From the NCBI RefSeq assembly GCF_002165135.1, contig NZ_NFZQ01000010.1, positions 62,001 to 126,000 on the forward strand: DNA of 64,000 nucleotides. The letters are read 5' to 3'. Origin of the DNA: Pseudomonas sp. SID14000 (lineage in GTDB: Bacteria > Pseudomonadota > Gammaproteobacteria > Pseudomonadales > Pseudomonadaceae). Positions 55,816-64,000 of this stretch are shown one piece after another; within the stretch, counting starts at the first letter, position 1; each line of letters starts with the position of its first letter. A program made the translations under genes and the position numbers. The notes below the pieces were generated by a model, which was not told the origin of the DNA, ran no database searches, and worked only from the letters and a program-made list of their open reading frames with translations.

Positions 55816-56729
55816 AGGGCCACCTCCGGCACCACGCCAGGCTCGGTCATCAGCTCATGGTCCAGCGACAGCTTCTGCAACAGGCGCCTGGCATCATAAG
55901 GCGCGTGGACTTTCTGGTCGTTGTCGAAATAGCAGTAGACGTCACGGGTGGTGCGCCGGGGTGGCGGCCCTGGAACGATCAACTGGGCATCCACGGCCTG
56001 GCGGCCCTCGCTCCAGTGCTGGATGCGCTGCTTCCAGCGCCGTAGCGCCTGCGCGGTATAGCCACTGCTGTACAGCTCGACATCCCCATGCAGGCGCATG
56101 TAAACGAAGTCGGCGGTAAGGTCCTCGACATAAGGCCATTTCCCGGCACTGTCGGCCACCACCAGCGCCACCTGGTGCTTGCGCAGCAGCTTGATGAAAG
56201 CTTCGCACAAGAAACTTTCATTGCGGATTTCCACGGCGTGGCGCAGCCGTGCATTGCCCTTGATGTCGGTACCGCCGTTGTCCCTCAGGTGCTGCGCACA
56301 CCCTAGTGCGCATTCGCGGGCGGCCTTGCGGCTGTGCGGCAGCAGTTCGAGAAAACGGGTGAAGCGGGCCTCGTCGAACTTCATGTTCGGTGGAAACTGC
56401 CACAGGAACGGCCCTAGTTTCTTGCCGAGCAGCAGCGGCCCGGAAGCGAAGAAATTGGCCACAGGTTCTTCGATGTCCTTTAGCCGGCGCACGTGGGTTA
56501 TGTAACGCGGGGCCTTGACCGCGAATACGAAGCCGACAGGCGTTTCGTCACGCCAGCGCAGATAGCGTTCGGGGGTTTGCAGGCTGTAGAACGAGCCGTT
56601 GATTTCAATGCTGTTGACCGCTCGCGAAGCGAACGCCAGTTCGTCGTCCTGGGGCAGGCCCTTCGGGTAGAAATCTTTGCGCCACGGGCCGTAGCGCCAG
56701 CCGGAGATGCCGATGCGGATATCGCTCAC
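55812..56729 (-). CDS. DUF72 (YecE-like) protein
   Basis: A 305-residue TIM-barrel DUF72 protein. IRIGISGWRYGPWRKDFYPK, EINGSFYSL, RYITHVRRL and YCYFDNDQKVHAPYDARRLL are typical. Its biochemical role is unknown. The GTG at 56729 with GAGGAAGG just upstream gives the usual VSDIRIGISGW start; an ATG at 56765 is the alternative. It is first in the DUF72-ybhP-clsB-ybhN series, and all four overlap. Confidence 0.87.
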   Translation of the reverse strand: MSDIRIGISGWRYGPWRKDFYPKGLPQDDELAFASRAVNSIEINGSFYSLQTPERYLRWRDETPVGFVFAVKAPRYITHVRRLKDIEEPVANFFASGPLLLGKKLGPFLWQFPPNMKFDEARFTRFLELLPHSRKAARECALGCAQHLRDNGGTDIKGNARLRHAVEIRNESFLCEAFIKLLRKHQVALVVADSAGKWPYVEDLTADFVYMRLHGDVELYSSGYTAQALRRWKQRIQHWSEGRQAVDAQLIVPGPPPRRTTRDVYCYFDNDQKVHAPYDARRLLQKLSLDHELMTEPGVVPEVAL

Positions 56730-56894
56730 GCTGCCTTCCTCATTGCCGGGTCCTTGTTCGGTCACTCTGAAGGTGCGACTGGTGAGAGCGGCCAGGGTTC
56801 AGCGCGGTTGACCAACGGGAAAGGTCGATACGGCGTTGAACTTTGCGGCTGCGGACGTTTCCACCGCATACCTGCTACGAGGAAGGGCGCCAGG

Positions 56895-57269
56895 ATGAAA
56901 TTCGACCGTTTTTCCCAGTGGCTGGCCAACTGGGCCGGCCGTCCGCTGACCTTTGGCATCGCCTGCCTGCTGATTCTGACCTGGGCAGCCACCGGGCCAC
57001 TGTTCGATTTCAACGACACCTGGCAACTGGTGATCAACACCTCGACCACCATCATCACCTTTCTCATGGTGTTCCTGATCCAGAACACCCAGAACCGCGA
57101 CAACGACGAACTGCACATCAAGATCGACGAACTGCTGCGCACCACACAACAGGCGCACAAGGCGTTGCTGGACCTTGAAGACATGGATCCGGCCGAGCTG
57201 CATGCGTTGCGCAAGCAGTACCGGCAGATGGCCGGGCAGGGCGGCGATGCGCAGAAGACCAAGGAATGA
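56895..57269 (+). CDS. Low-affinity iron permease-family protein (Fet4-like)
   Basis: A 124-residue membrane protein with two helices (PLTFGIACLLILTWAATGPL and LVINTSTTIITFLMVFLIQN) and the NTQNRDNDELHIKIDEL motif that defines the family. The bacterial version is half the size of yeast Fet4; iron transport is not shown. It ends 22 bp before the ClpP-like gene and is probably co-transcribed. Confidence 0.8.
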   Translation: MKFDRFSQWLANWAGRPLTFGIACLLILTWAATGPLFDFNDTWQLVINTSTTIITFLMVFLIQNTQNRDNDELHIKIDELLRTTQQAHKALLDLEDMDPAELHALRKQYRQMAGQGGDAQKTKE

Positions 57270-57291
57270 CCTGCCGATACTGGAGGCAAGC

Positions 57292-57843
57292 ATGGCCAGA
57301 CATATCATCCACTTCACCGGTCCGATCAATTCATCGACTTGCGGCAACCTGATCAACAGCTGTTCACGGGCGTTGCAACAGGGGGCCGAGGTCTTGCAAC
57401 TGAACATCGCCACCATGGGCGGCGAGTGCAGTTACGGGTTCACCTTGTACAACTTTCTGCGGGCATTACCGGTCGAGGTGCATACTCATAACCTGGGCAC
57501 GGTGGAGTCCATGGGCAACATCCTGTTCCTGGCCGGGGAACGGCGCACGGCATGCAGTCACAGCAAGTTTCTGTTCCACCCGTTCCATTGGACCTTGCAT
57601 GGCTCGGTGGACCATTCACGCATGGCCGAATATGCGATGAGCCTGGACTATGACCTGCGGCTGTATGCACAGATCGTCGCCGAGCGGACCGAGGGGGCGA
57701 CCGAGGTGCTGGATGTGCCGCGATACCTGATGGCCTACCCGCGGATACTTGGGCCACGGGAGGCTCTGGAGAGCGGGATGATCCATACCATCGACGAAAT
57801 GCCGATCGAGGCGGAGGCCTGTCATTGGAGTGTGCATGCCTAA
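57292..57843 (+). CDS. ClpP-like serine protease homologue
   Basis: A 183-residue protein with the ClpP/crotonase fold. TVESMGNILFLAG holds the likely nucleophile Ser, FLFHPFHW the likely His, and LGPREALESGMIHTIDE matches the ClpP C-terminal region. The usual catalytic Asp position cannot be placed with confidence and may be replaced. It is distinct from housekeeping ClpP, and no ClpA/X partner is near. GGAGG is the ribosome site. Confidence 0.78.
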   Translation: MARHIIHFTGPINSSTCGNLINSCSRALQQGAEVLQLNIATMGGECSYGFTLYNFLRALPVEVHTHNLGTVESMGNILFLAGERRTACSHSKFLFHPFHWTLHGSVDHSRMAEYAMSLDYDLRLYAQIVAERTEGATEVLDVPRYLMAYPRILGPREALESGMIHTIDEMPIEAEACHWSVHA

Positions 57844-57931
57844 GACAGGTCAGCACATGCTTCAAGAACGCTGGAACAGGCGGGAGCGGGCAAGCCAACG
57901 AAGGGACTGGCACAGGAGCAGAAAAGCGATC

Positions 57932-58333
57932 TTACTGATTCACTGATGCTGCCGTAGTGCGATCACAGGCCAGCAACGAGCGGATAAGCAGCTTGATCTC
58001 GTCCTTGAGCACCGGCACCTGGTCCAGATGGGCGAACCGGCAATCGGCAATCTCATGCAGGGCCTTGGGGTGCGGCGCATCGGCGAACTCCGCCTCGAAC
58101 ACGTAATGCACACGCTCTGCCGCTTCGTGGCGCATCAACAGGGTCAGCGATTCGGCCTGTAACCCGGTTTCCTCGAGCAATTCACGCTCCGCTGCCTGTA
58201 CCGGCGTCTCGCCGGGCTCGATCTTGCCGCCAGGCAGGGTCCAGGCGGCGTTGGGCTTTCTTACCCACAACCATTTATGGGTTTGCTTGCCATGCCGGCA
58301 GATGATGGTGGCGCGATGCTTGACGGGCTTCAT
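57932..58333 (-). CDS. NUDIX hydrolase
   Basis: A 133-residue enzyme. The Nudix box GGKIEPGETPVQAAERELLE, then ETGL, matches GX5EX7REUXEEXGU exactly. It hydrolyses a nucleoside diphosphate derivative, which cannot be specified. The 336 bp between its start and the next gene contain no other supported gene. Confidence 0.9.
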   Translation of the reverse strand: MKPVKHRATIICRHGKQTHKWLWVRKPNAAWTLPGGKIEPGETPVQAAERELLEETGLQAESLTLLMRHEAAERVHYVFEAEFADAPHPKALHEIADCRFAHLDQVPVLKDEIKLLIRSLLACDRTTAASVNQ

Positions 58334-58669
58334 TCAAACTCCAGGGCGAATCCCTTATTCCATGAAGTTTTGGCTCCCGGCAGCAATAAACGTTGCGTTG
58401 AAACTGATAAACGGTCAGCACGGCACCGAGCCGCAACCTTTTGCTGGCGTGTGTTTGGTGCCACTGGTCAGTTCGCGGCAAAACTATTGAGCAGAGTCTG
58501 TGATCGGCGGCTCGGAACCTAGGCATGGCAGGTTGCCGGGTGCCGGCCAAGCTCTGCGTACCGAGGCTGCGATAGCCTCTGGTACCCATTGTTCGACAAT
58601 TTTTTTGAATCTTCTGGCCATGCCCCGATCAATCAGGGTGTCATCCATGGAGAAGAGGAGGCCCCTGCG

Positions 58670-58939
58670 ATGCCTAGCCCACAGCTGTACATCATCGATT
58701 ACCAACTGCATGGCCAGCCGCGCAGCTTCATTATTCGTCTGGAGCAGCTGGACAATGCCGAGGCCTGGCATTGGGCAAGCTGCGATGCGGGTATCGGCAT
58801 CATTCCCAAGTTCGGGCGGGAGAAGATCAGGAAAGTCAGCAGGCCGATGGCCGAGCGTTACGGGATCACCGCAGTGACGTGGCGGGTGTCGGGAGGCAAA
58901 CCGAATCAGTCGGCGGGTGGGACGGCGACGATGGGGTGA
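58670..58939 (+). CDS. Small conserved Pseudomonas protein
   Basis: An 89-residue protein beginning MPSPQLYIIDYQLHGQPRSF and including NAEAWHWASCDAGIGIIPKF. I believe it belongs to a small family found in pseudomonads (possibly DUF6555), function unknown. The ATG at 58670 has AGAGGAG at good spacing; the longer reading crosses it. Confidence 0.7.
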   Translation: MPSPQLYIIDYQLHGQPRSFIIRLEQLDNAEAWHWASCDAGIGIIPKFGREKIRKVSRPMAERYGITAVTWRVSGGKPNQSAGGTATMG

Positions 58940-58980
58940 AGTCCACACACATTGCATGAAACCCGAGGCTTGCGCATTCC

Positions 58981-59070
58981 CTGTGGGAGCGGGCCTACCC
59001 GCGAAGCAGGCAGGTCCGTGCCTGGCACGAGCTTCGCCCGTGTTCGCGGGCACGCCTGCTCCCACAAGGG
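58981..59070. repeat. Inverted REP pair
   Basis: CTGTGGGAGCGGGCCTACCC faces TGTTCGCGGGCACGCCTGCT. It separates the small protein gene from the following minus-strand ORF. Confidence 0.82.
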
Positions 59071-59100
59071 ATAGCACGTGCCTTCAAGTTTTGTACAACG

Positions 59101-59271
59101 TCAGGCGCCAGACTCGGGGTCGCTGGCCGGTACGCCCGGCCGGTTTTCTTCATCATCGGTCACATCGGGGTCGGTATCCGGGTCATCTGCCCGGTCACTG
59201 CGCCGGTCCGGGTCGAGTTCTGGCCAGTCATCCTGCACGCTGCCGCCGCCCATCCCAAGTAATTCATTCAT
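59101..59271 (-). CDS. Small acidic protein
   Basis: A 56-residue ORF (MNELLGMGGGSVQDDWPELD, then an Asp/Pro-rich tail ending PESGA). The composition (about a quarter Asp) and the absence of membrane or signal sequences suggest a soluble, disordered protein. A GAGGG lies before the start. It stands downstream of the paaZ terminator, so it has its own promoter. Confidence 0.55.
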   Translation of the reverse strand: MNELLGMGGGSVQDDWPELDPDRRSDRADDPDTDPDVTDDEENRPGVPASDPESGA

Positions 59272-59293
59272 CTTGCAACCCTCGCTCTCGATG

Positions 59294-59320
59294 AAAAAAC
59301 GGCCCGCTATCAGGCGGGCC
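59294..59320 (-). terminator. Rho-independent terminator after paaZ
   Basis: On the minus strand GGCCCGC-CTGATA-GCGGGCC is followed by GTTTTTTC. It lies 105 bp downstream of the paaZ stop. Between them no gene is seen. Confidence 0.88.
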
Positions 59321-59424
59321 CAATACAGGAGTGAGAGGCGTGGCCATTAACCACCCCTCATTGATTGAGAGCAGCAACGGCCGCCGGAGGTCGGTTGGAT
59401 GCCCACCGCCCCTGACCAACGGCA

Positions 59425-61479
59425 TCATCCGTTTTTTTTCAGCACCAGTGTGAGAATGTCGTAGCTGGCGACCAGCTCACCCAACTGGTTGGTCACCTCC
59501 ACATCCCACGCCACCACGCCCTGCGGCTGGCCCAGCGGGCTGGTCTTGCCCTGGTCGATCTTGCGTTTGCAGGTGAGGCGTGCCTGGATGGTGTCGCCGA
59601 TACCCACCGGGTTGATGAAGCGCAGGGTATCCAGGCCGTAGTTGGCCAGTACCGGGCCTGCACCTGGGGAAACGAACAGCCCGGCCGCTGCCGACAACAC
59701 GAAGTAGCCGTGGGCGATGCGCTTGCCGAATTGCGATTCCTTGGCCGCGATCTCGTCGAAGTGCATGTAGAAATGGTCGCCAGACAGGCAGCCGAAGTTG
59801 ACCAGGTCGGCTTCGGTCACGGTGCGGCGGTGGGTAAGCAGCGACTCGCCAATGCGCAGTTGCTCGAAGTAGCGACGGAACGGGTGCACTTCGCTCTTGA
59901 TCACTTCGCCACCGCGCACATACTCGCCGGTTACCGCCGTCAGCATGCTCGGCGAACCCTGTACTGCAGCGCGTTGCAGGTAGTGTTTGACCGCCCGCAG
60001 GCCACCCAGCTCTTCGCCGCCACCGGCGCGGCCAGGGCCGCCGTGCTTGAGCTGCGGCAATGGCGAGCCATGGCCAGTGGATTCCTTGGCCGCCTCGCTA
60101 TCGAGTACCAGCAGGCGGCCGTGCCAGGCGGCGGCCACCGGGATGGCTTTGGCTGCTACGCCACGGTCGCCGGTGACCAAGGTTGCCACCAGACTGCCTT
60201 TGCCACGTGCGGCCAGGGCCAAGGCTTCGTCGAGGTCGTCATAGGCCATCAGCGTGCTGACCGGGCCGAACGCTTCGATATCATGGGCACCGCCTTCGCC
60301 ATGCGGGTCACGGGCCAGCAGCAGGGTCGGGGCAAAGAACGCGCCTTCGGCCACACCCTCGCCACGCGGCGCGAAGCCATCGCTGGCGCCGAACAGCTGG
60401 TCGCAGCTCTGCAGCAGGCTGCGCACCCGTTCCGCCACATCGCGCTGTTGGTCGTGGGAGGCGAGGGCGCCCATGCGCACACCTTCCAGTGACGGGTCAC
60501 CGACCACCACCTTGCCCAGCCGCTCGCGCAAGCGCGTGGCAACGGCGTCGATGTGCCTGGCCGGTACGATGGCGCGGCGGATGGCGGTGCATTTCTGCCC
60601 GGCTTTGGTGGTCATTTCGCGGACCACCTCCTTGATGTACAGATCGAACTCTTCGCTGTCCGGGGTTACGTCCGGGCCGAGGATGGCGCAGTTCAGCGAA
60701 TCGGCTTCGGCGGTGAATGGCACCGAGTTACGCACCAGGTTCGGCGTGATGCGCAACTTGGCGGCAGTGTCGGCGGAACCGGTGAAGGTCACCACGTCCT
60801 GGCCTTGCAGGCGATCGAGCAGATCACCGGTACTGCCGATCACCAGTTGCAGGCTGCCTTCGGGCAACAGGCCGGATGCATTCATCAGGCGCACCACCGC
60901 CTCGGTCAGGTAGCTGGTCGAAGTTGCCGGTTTGACGATGCACGGCATGCCGGCCAGGAAGGTTGGGGCGAACTTCTCCAGCATGCCCCAGATGGGGAAG
61001 TTGAAGGCGTTGATGTGCACCGCCACGCCGGCGCGCGGTACCAGGATGTGGCTGCCGGCGAAATGGCCTTGCTTGCCCAGCGCGATGGCCGGGCCTTCGT
61101 GTACCAGGTTGCCCGACGGCAACTCACGGCTGCCAATGCCCGCATAGGAGAACAGCGTGGCGTTGCCGCCTTCGATGTCGATCCAGCTATCGGCACGGGT
61201 GGCGCCGCTGTGATGGGACAGGGCGTAAAGCTGCTCTTTGCGTTCGGCCAGGTACAGGGCCAGCGCCTTCAGGCGGGCGGCGCGTTGCTGGAAGTCCATG
61301 GCCATCAGCGCGGCAAGGCCGCGGGCGCGGGCAAAGTCCACGGCTTCGGCGAAATCCGGGCGTTCTTCGTGGCTGTAGGCCAGGACGTGGCCGTCCAGGG
61401 CGCTGCGCAGGGCCTGGGCGCCGTGCTGGCCAAGCCAGCGGCCGGCGATGAAGCTTTGCAGGGTAGGGGCGGCAGACAT
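59425..61479 (-). CDS. paaZ: Bifunctional oxepin-CoA hydrolase / aldehyde dehydrogenase (PaaZ)
   Basis: A 684-residue fusion. The N-terminal aldehyde dehydrogenase part has the oxyanion Asn region HINAFNFPIWGMLEKFAP, VTFTGSADTAAKLRI, and the catalytic Cys in TKAGQKCTAIRRAIVPA. From about residue 540 a MaoC-type hydratase domain with GDHFYMHFDEIAAKES opens the oxepin ring. Together they convert oxepin-CoA to 3-oxo-5,6-dehydrosuberyl-CoA. ATG at 61479 has GGAG upstream; the TTG at 61491 is rejected. Confidence 0.95.
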   Translation of the reverse strand: MSAAPTLQSFIAGRWLGQHGAQALRSALDGHVLAYSHEERPDFAEAVDFARARGLAALMAMDFQQRAARLKALALYLAERKEQLYALSHHSGATRADSWIDIEGGNATLFSYAGIGSRELPSGNLVHEGPAIALGKQGHFAGSHILVPRAGVAVHINAFNFPIWGMLEKFAPTFLAGMPCIVKPATSTSYLTEAVVRLMNASGLLPEGSLQLVIGSTGDLLDRLQGQDVVTFTGSADTAAKLRITPNLVRNSVPFTAEADSLNCAILGPDVTPDSEEFDLYIKEVVREMTTKAGQKCTAIRRAIVPARHIDAVATRLRERLGKVVVGDPSLEGVRMGALASHDQQRDVAERVRSLLQSCDQLFGASDGFAPRGEGVAEGAFFAPTLLLARDPHGEGGAHDIEAFGPVSTLMAYDDLDEALALAARGKGSLVATLVTGDRGVAAKAIPVAAAWHGRLLVLDSEAAKESTGHGSPLPQLKHGGPGRAGGGEELGGLRAVKHYLQRAAVQGSPSMLTAVTGEYVRGGEVIKSEVHPFRRYFEQLRIGESLLTHRRTVTEADLVNFGCLSGDHFYMHFDEIAAKESQFGKRIAHGYFVLSAAAGLFVSPGAGPVLANYGLDTLRFINPVGIGDTIQARLTCKRKIDQGKTSPLGQPQGVVAWDVEVTNQLGELVASYDILTLVLKKNG

Positions 61480-61506
61480 GCTGTTCTCCAAGGTAGAGGG
61501 GCGCTG

Positions 61507-62760
61507 TTACCACAGCGCCACGGTGTAGCCGATGATCAGGCGGTTTTCGTCCACGGCGTTGGTCAGGCCATTGCCGGAACGGAAGGTGACGTTGCGCCAG
61601 CGCAGGCTGACGTCCTTGAACGGGCCACTCTGGATGACATAGGTGATGTCGGTGTCGCGCTCACGTTCACGGCCATTGCTGACGGTGGCGGTTTCGGCGT
61701 GGCGGCCATCGGTGTAGCGGGTCATGAAGCTCAGGCCGGGGATGCCCATGGCAACGAAGTCGTAGTCGTAGCGCACCTGCCAGGAGTCCAGCCCGGCGCG
61801 GGTGAAGGTGTTGTAGGTGACCAGGTTGACGGTGAACGGGTCGCCGCCATTGACGAACGGGAAGGCGCTGTCGCCGGACATCTGCTGCCAGGTGGCGGTG
61901 AACTTGTGGGCCCGTACGCCGAGGGTGAACATGGCGTTGAAGTTGCGGTTGTCGATGTTGCCGGCGCGTTCGGCACCGTCGTTGCGGCTGTCGAAGTAGC
62001 GCAGGTCGGTGCGCAGGCTCAGGCCTTCGCCCAGCGGGCGGGTATCGATCAGGCCGACGAACTGCTGGCGGTAGATGTCCTCGAGCTTGGCGTAGTAGTA
62101 GCTGACGCTGGTTTGCGGGGTGAGGGCGTAGCTGCCGCCGCCGAAGTCCAGGTGGTCGCTGCTGGCGGCGCCGTAGCCGATGTCGTCGCGGCCCGAGGAA
62201 TCACGCAGGTTGGCCTTGGTCAGGCGGCCGGCGTTGAAGGTCAGGCCGGCCAGGTCCTGGCTGGTGAGCAGGCCGCCCTGGAAGGTGGAGGCGAGCAGGC
62301 GGGTGTCGTTGTACACCACCACCGGCAGGATCGGTTGCAAGGTGCCCAGGCGCAGGGTGCTCTTGGACACCCGCACCTTGCCGGTCAGGCCCAGTTCGCT
62401 GTAGTCATCGACCGGTTCATGGCTGTTCGGGCCGAAGGGAAGCAGGCCGGTATTGCGGCGGTCGCGGCTGGAGTCGAGCTTGATGCCCAGTTGGCCCATG
62501 GCGTCGACACCAAAACCGACCGGGCCTTCGGTGAAGCCCGACTCCAGCTTGGCGGTAAAGCCCTGGCCCCATTCCTCGGCCTTGGCCTGCGGTGCATTGC
62601 TCTGGCGGAAGTCGCGGTTGAGGTAGTGGTTGCGCAGCTCCAGCCGGGCGTGGCTGTCGCCGATGAAATCCGCCATGGCCGGCATCGGCAGGGCGAGGGT
62701 GGCCAGCCAGGCGGCCGAAATGAAGTGCGTGCGGTTCATTGTTGTTGTTTTACCCGACAT
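61507..62760 (-). CDS. phaK: OprD-family phenylacetate porin
   Basis: A 417-residue outer-membrane porin. Signal peptide ending MPAMAD, then RLELRNHYLNRDFRQ, KAEEWGQGFTAKLESGFTEG and the aromatic end GYTVALW of the OprD family. It lies between the symporter and paaZ, as in the P. putida phenylacetate cluster, so phenylacetate entry is the probable role. AGGGA gives the start at 62760; an inner ATG at 62739 has no ribosome site. Confidence 0.88.
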   Translation of the reverse strand: MSGKTTTMNRTHFISAAWLATLALPMPAMADFIGDSHARLELRNHYLNRDFRQSNAPQAKAEEWGQGFTAKLESGFTEGPVGFGVDAMGQLGIKLDSSRDRRNTGLLPFGPNSHEPVDDYSELGLTGKVRVSKSTLRLGTLQPILPVVVYNDTRLLASTFQGGLLTSQDLAGLTFNAGRLTKANLRDSSGRDDIGYGAASSDHLDFGGGSYALTPQTSVSYYYAKLEDIYRQQFVGLIDTRPLGEGLSLRTDLRYFDSRNDGAERAGNIDNRNFNAMFTLGVRAHKFTATWQQMSGDSAFPFVNGGDPFTVNLVTYNTFTRAGLDSWQVRYDYDFVAMGIPGLSFMTRYTDGRHAETATVSNGRERERDTDITYVIQSGPFKDVSLRWRNVTFRSGNGLTNAVDENRLIIGYTVALW

Positions 62761-62779
62761 GGTTGTTCTTCCCTGATAG

Positions 62780-64000
62780 TCAGTGCTTGCTGGCGCCGGC
62801 AGCGCCGATTCCGGTCATGGAGCGGATGAACTGGGCCAGGTAGCGGCCACGTTCCTGATTGGCGCGTTCGGAGCTGTCGGTGACGGAGAACACCCAGGCG
62901 CCGAGGAAGGCCAGGCTCATGGAGAACAGCGCCGGGTTGCTGTAGGGGAACAGCGCCTTTTCGTTATGCAGCACGTTGACCCACACCGCCGGGCCCAGAA
63001 CCACCAGCAGCACCGCCGAGACCAGGCCAGCCATGCTGCCGCATACCGCGCCGCGGGTGGTCAGGCCTTTCCAGAACATCGAGAGCAGCAGTACCGGGAA
63101 GTTGACCGAGGCGGCCACGGCCAGCACCAGGCCGGAGAGGAAGGCGATGTTCTGCGATTCGAACATCAGGCCGAGGATGACCGCCAGCAGGCCGATCAGC
63201 AGGGTGGCGATACGCGACACGCGCATTTCTTCCTGTTCGCTGGCCTTGCCCTGGCGCACCACGCAGGCATACAGGTCGTGGGAAACCGCCGAAGCGCCGG
63301 ACAGCGCCAGGCCGGCGACCACCGCCAGGATGGTGGCGAAGGCCACGGCGGAGATGAAGCCGAGGAACAGATTGCCACCTACCGCCTGGGCCAGGTGCAC
63401 GGCGACCATGTTGCCGCCGCCGATGATCGCGCCGGTGGCGTCACGGTAGGACGGTTCGGTACCGACCATGACGATGGCACCAAAGCCGATGACGATCAGC
63501 AGCAGGTAGAAGTAGCCGATGAACCCGGTGGCATAGAACACGCTCTTGCGCGCTTCCTTGGCATCGCTGACGGTGAAGAAGCGCATCAGGATATGCGGCA
63601 GGCCGGCGGTACCGAACATCATGCCCAGGCCCAGGGAAATAGCGTCCACCGGGTTGGACAGCAGGCCGCCGGGGGCCATGATCGCCTGGCCCTTGGCATG
63701 TACGGCCACGGCGCTGGCGAACATCGCCTCGGTGCTGAAGCCGAAATGCTTGAGCACCATGAAGGCCATGAAGCTGGTACCCGACAGCAGCATCACCGCC
63801 TTGATGATCTGCACCCAGGTGGTGGCAAGCATGCCGCCGAAGGTGACGTAGGCGACCATCAGCACGCCCACCAGCATCACCGCGTACAGGTAGCTGATGC
63901 CGAACAGCAGTTCGATCAGCTTGCCGGCACCGACCATCTGCGCCACCAGGTACATCAGCGCCACCACCAGGGTGCCGAAGGCCGAGGTCAGGCGCACCGG
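62780..64000 (-). CDS. phaJ: Solute:sodium symporter, phenylacetate permease (5' part outside the window)
   Basis: At least 405 residues of an ActP-like solute:sodium symporter. [40 protein letters not shown] and [20 protein letters not shown] are the SSS family signatures. The gene runs off the right edge. It is 19 bp upstream of the porin on the same strand, so permease, porin and paaZ form one transcript. Confidence 0.9.
   Translation of the reverse strand, partial: PVRLTSAFGTLVVALMYLVAQMVGAGKLIELLFGISYLYAVMLVGVLMVAYVTFGGMLATTWVQIIKAVMLLSGTSFMAFMVLKHFGFSTEAMFASAVAVHAKGQAIMAPGGLLSNPVDAISLGLGMMFGTAGLPHILMRFFTVSDAKEARKSVFYATGFIGYFYLLLIVIGFGAIVMVGTEPSYRDATGAIIGGGNMVAVHLAQAVGGNLFLGFISAVAFATILAVVAGLALSGASAVSHDLYACVVRQGKASEQEEMRVSRIATLLIGLLAVILGLMFESQNIAFLSGLVLAVAASVNFPVLLLSMFWKGLTTRGAVCGSMAGLVSAVLLVVLGPAVWVNVLHNEKALFPYSNPALFSMSLAFLGAWVFSVTDSSERANQERGRYLAQFIRSMTGIGAAGASKH

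Noticed and set aside
58484..58648. A possible 54-residue minus-strand ORF starting MDDTLIDRGMARR
   Set aside because: No ribosome site precedes it, and it covers the leader of the supported small gene at 58670. The protein matches nothing I know.
60553..62829. A 758-codon ORF opposite paaZ and the porin
   Set aside because: It crosses two real genes on the other strand, and its Gly/Ala/Val/Gln composition matches an antisense frame rather than a protein family.

Overview
The window is a stretch of chromosome from the Pseudomonas putida group. The evidence is the high GC content, the species-typical REP elements (a GTGGGAGCGGG...CCCGCGAA core, often in inverted pairs), and a benzoate cluster in the order benR-benABCDK-catA-benE-benF. 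Phenylacetate genes (paaZ, an OprD-type porin and a solute:sodium symporter) sit at the right end. No tRNA, rRNA, CRISPR array or complete insertion sequence was seen. The first gene (benR) and the last gene (the symporter) are cut by the window edges.

Layout. 1-10.4 kb: benzoate degradation. BenR activates benABC (ring dioxygenase), benD (diol dehydrogenase), benK and benE (uptake), catA (ortho cleavage of catechol) and benF (porin). An orphan RHS-core ORF lies between benR and benA and ends inside the likely BenR operator. REP elements lie in two gaps of the operon and one lies inside the benK reading frame. 10.4-13.2 kb: a scarred region with a YdjM-like hydrolase, a broken traX-like gene, the last 21 codons of an Old Yellow Enzyme gene, a second RHS-core ORF and a frameshifted aldo/keto reductase tail. 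13.2-20.9 kb: a Rieske/FAD reductase and an MFS transporter opposite a CdaR-type regulator and glycerate kinase, then a LysR/SMP-30 pair. 20.8-26.6 kb: a lone tyrosine recombinase, a Sco1-cytochrome c fusion and a very large multicopper oxidase with a well-matched sigma-54 promoter. 26.7-31.3 kb: a decayed tenA, cytosine deaminase, and an amino-acid cassette (cyclodeaminase-like, threonine dehydratase-like, YheO/DauR-type regulator). 31.5-41.6 kb: a KfrA-like protein, DUF4142, a diguanylate cyclase, GNAT, MgtC, an orphan CrtZ, a BASS transporter, Dyp peroxidase, a Tat-exported aldo/keto reductase and an MFS carrier.

41.7-46.2 kb holds the most interesting group: a lipoprotein, a heme-oxygenase-like diiron protein, an NPPY methyltransferase, a YbdK-type carboxylate-amine ligase and an MTA/SAH nucleosidase. 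These genes are tightly packed and look like a small unexplored biosynthetic operon. 46.5-47.4 kb encodes an exported protein made of a Gly/His/Ser-rich half and an Asp-Ala-Ala-Arg repeat half. 47.5-59.3 kb is a stress and envelope region: a YghA-like reductase, Ku and LigD (end joining), metallothionein, a DUF72-ybhP-clsB-ybhN operon, a ClpP-like protein, NUDIX and small proteins. 59.4-64 kb holds the phenylacetate genes.

Most functions are assigned from recognisable motifs and gene order. No database search was run. Start codons were often moved inward from the longest ORF, using ribosome binding sites and family N-termini.
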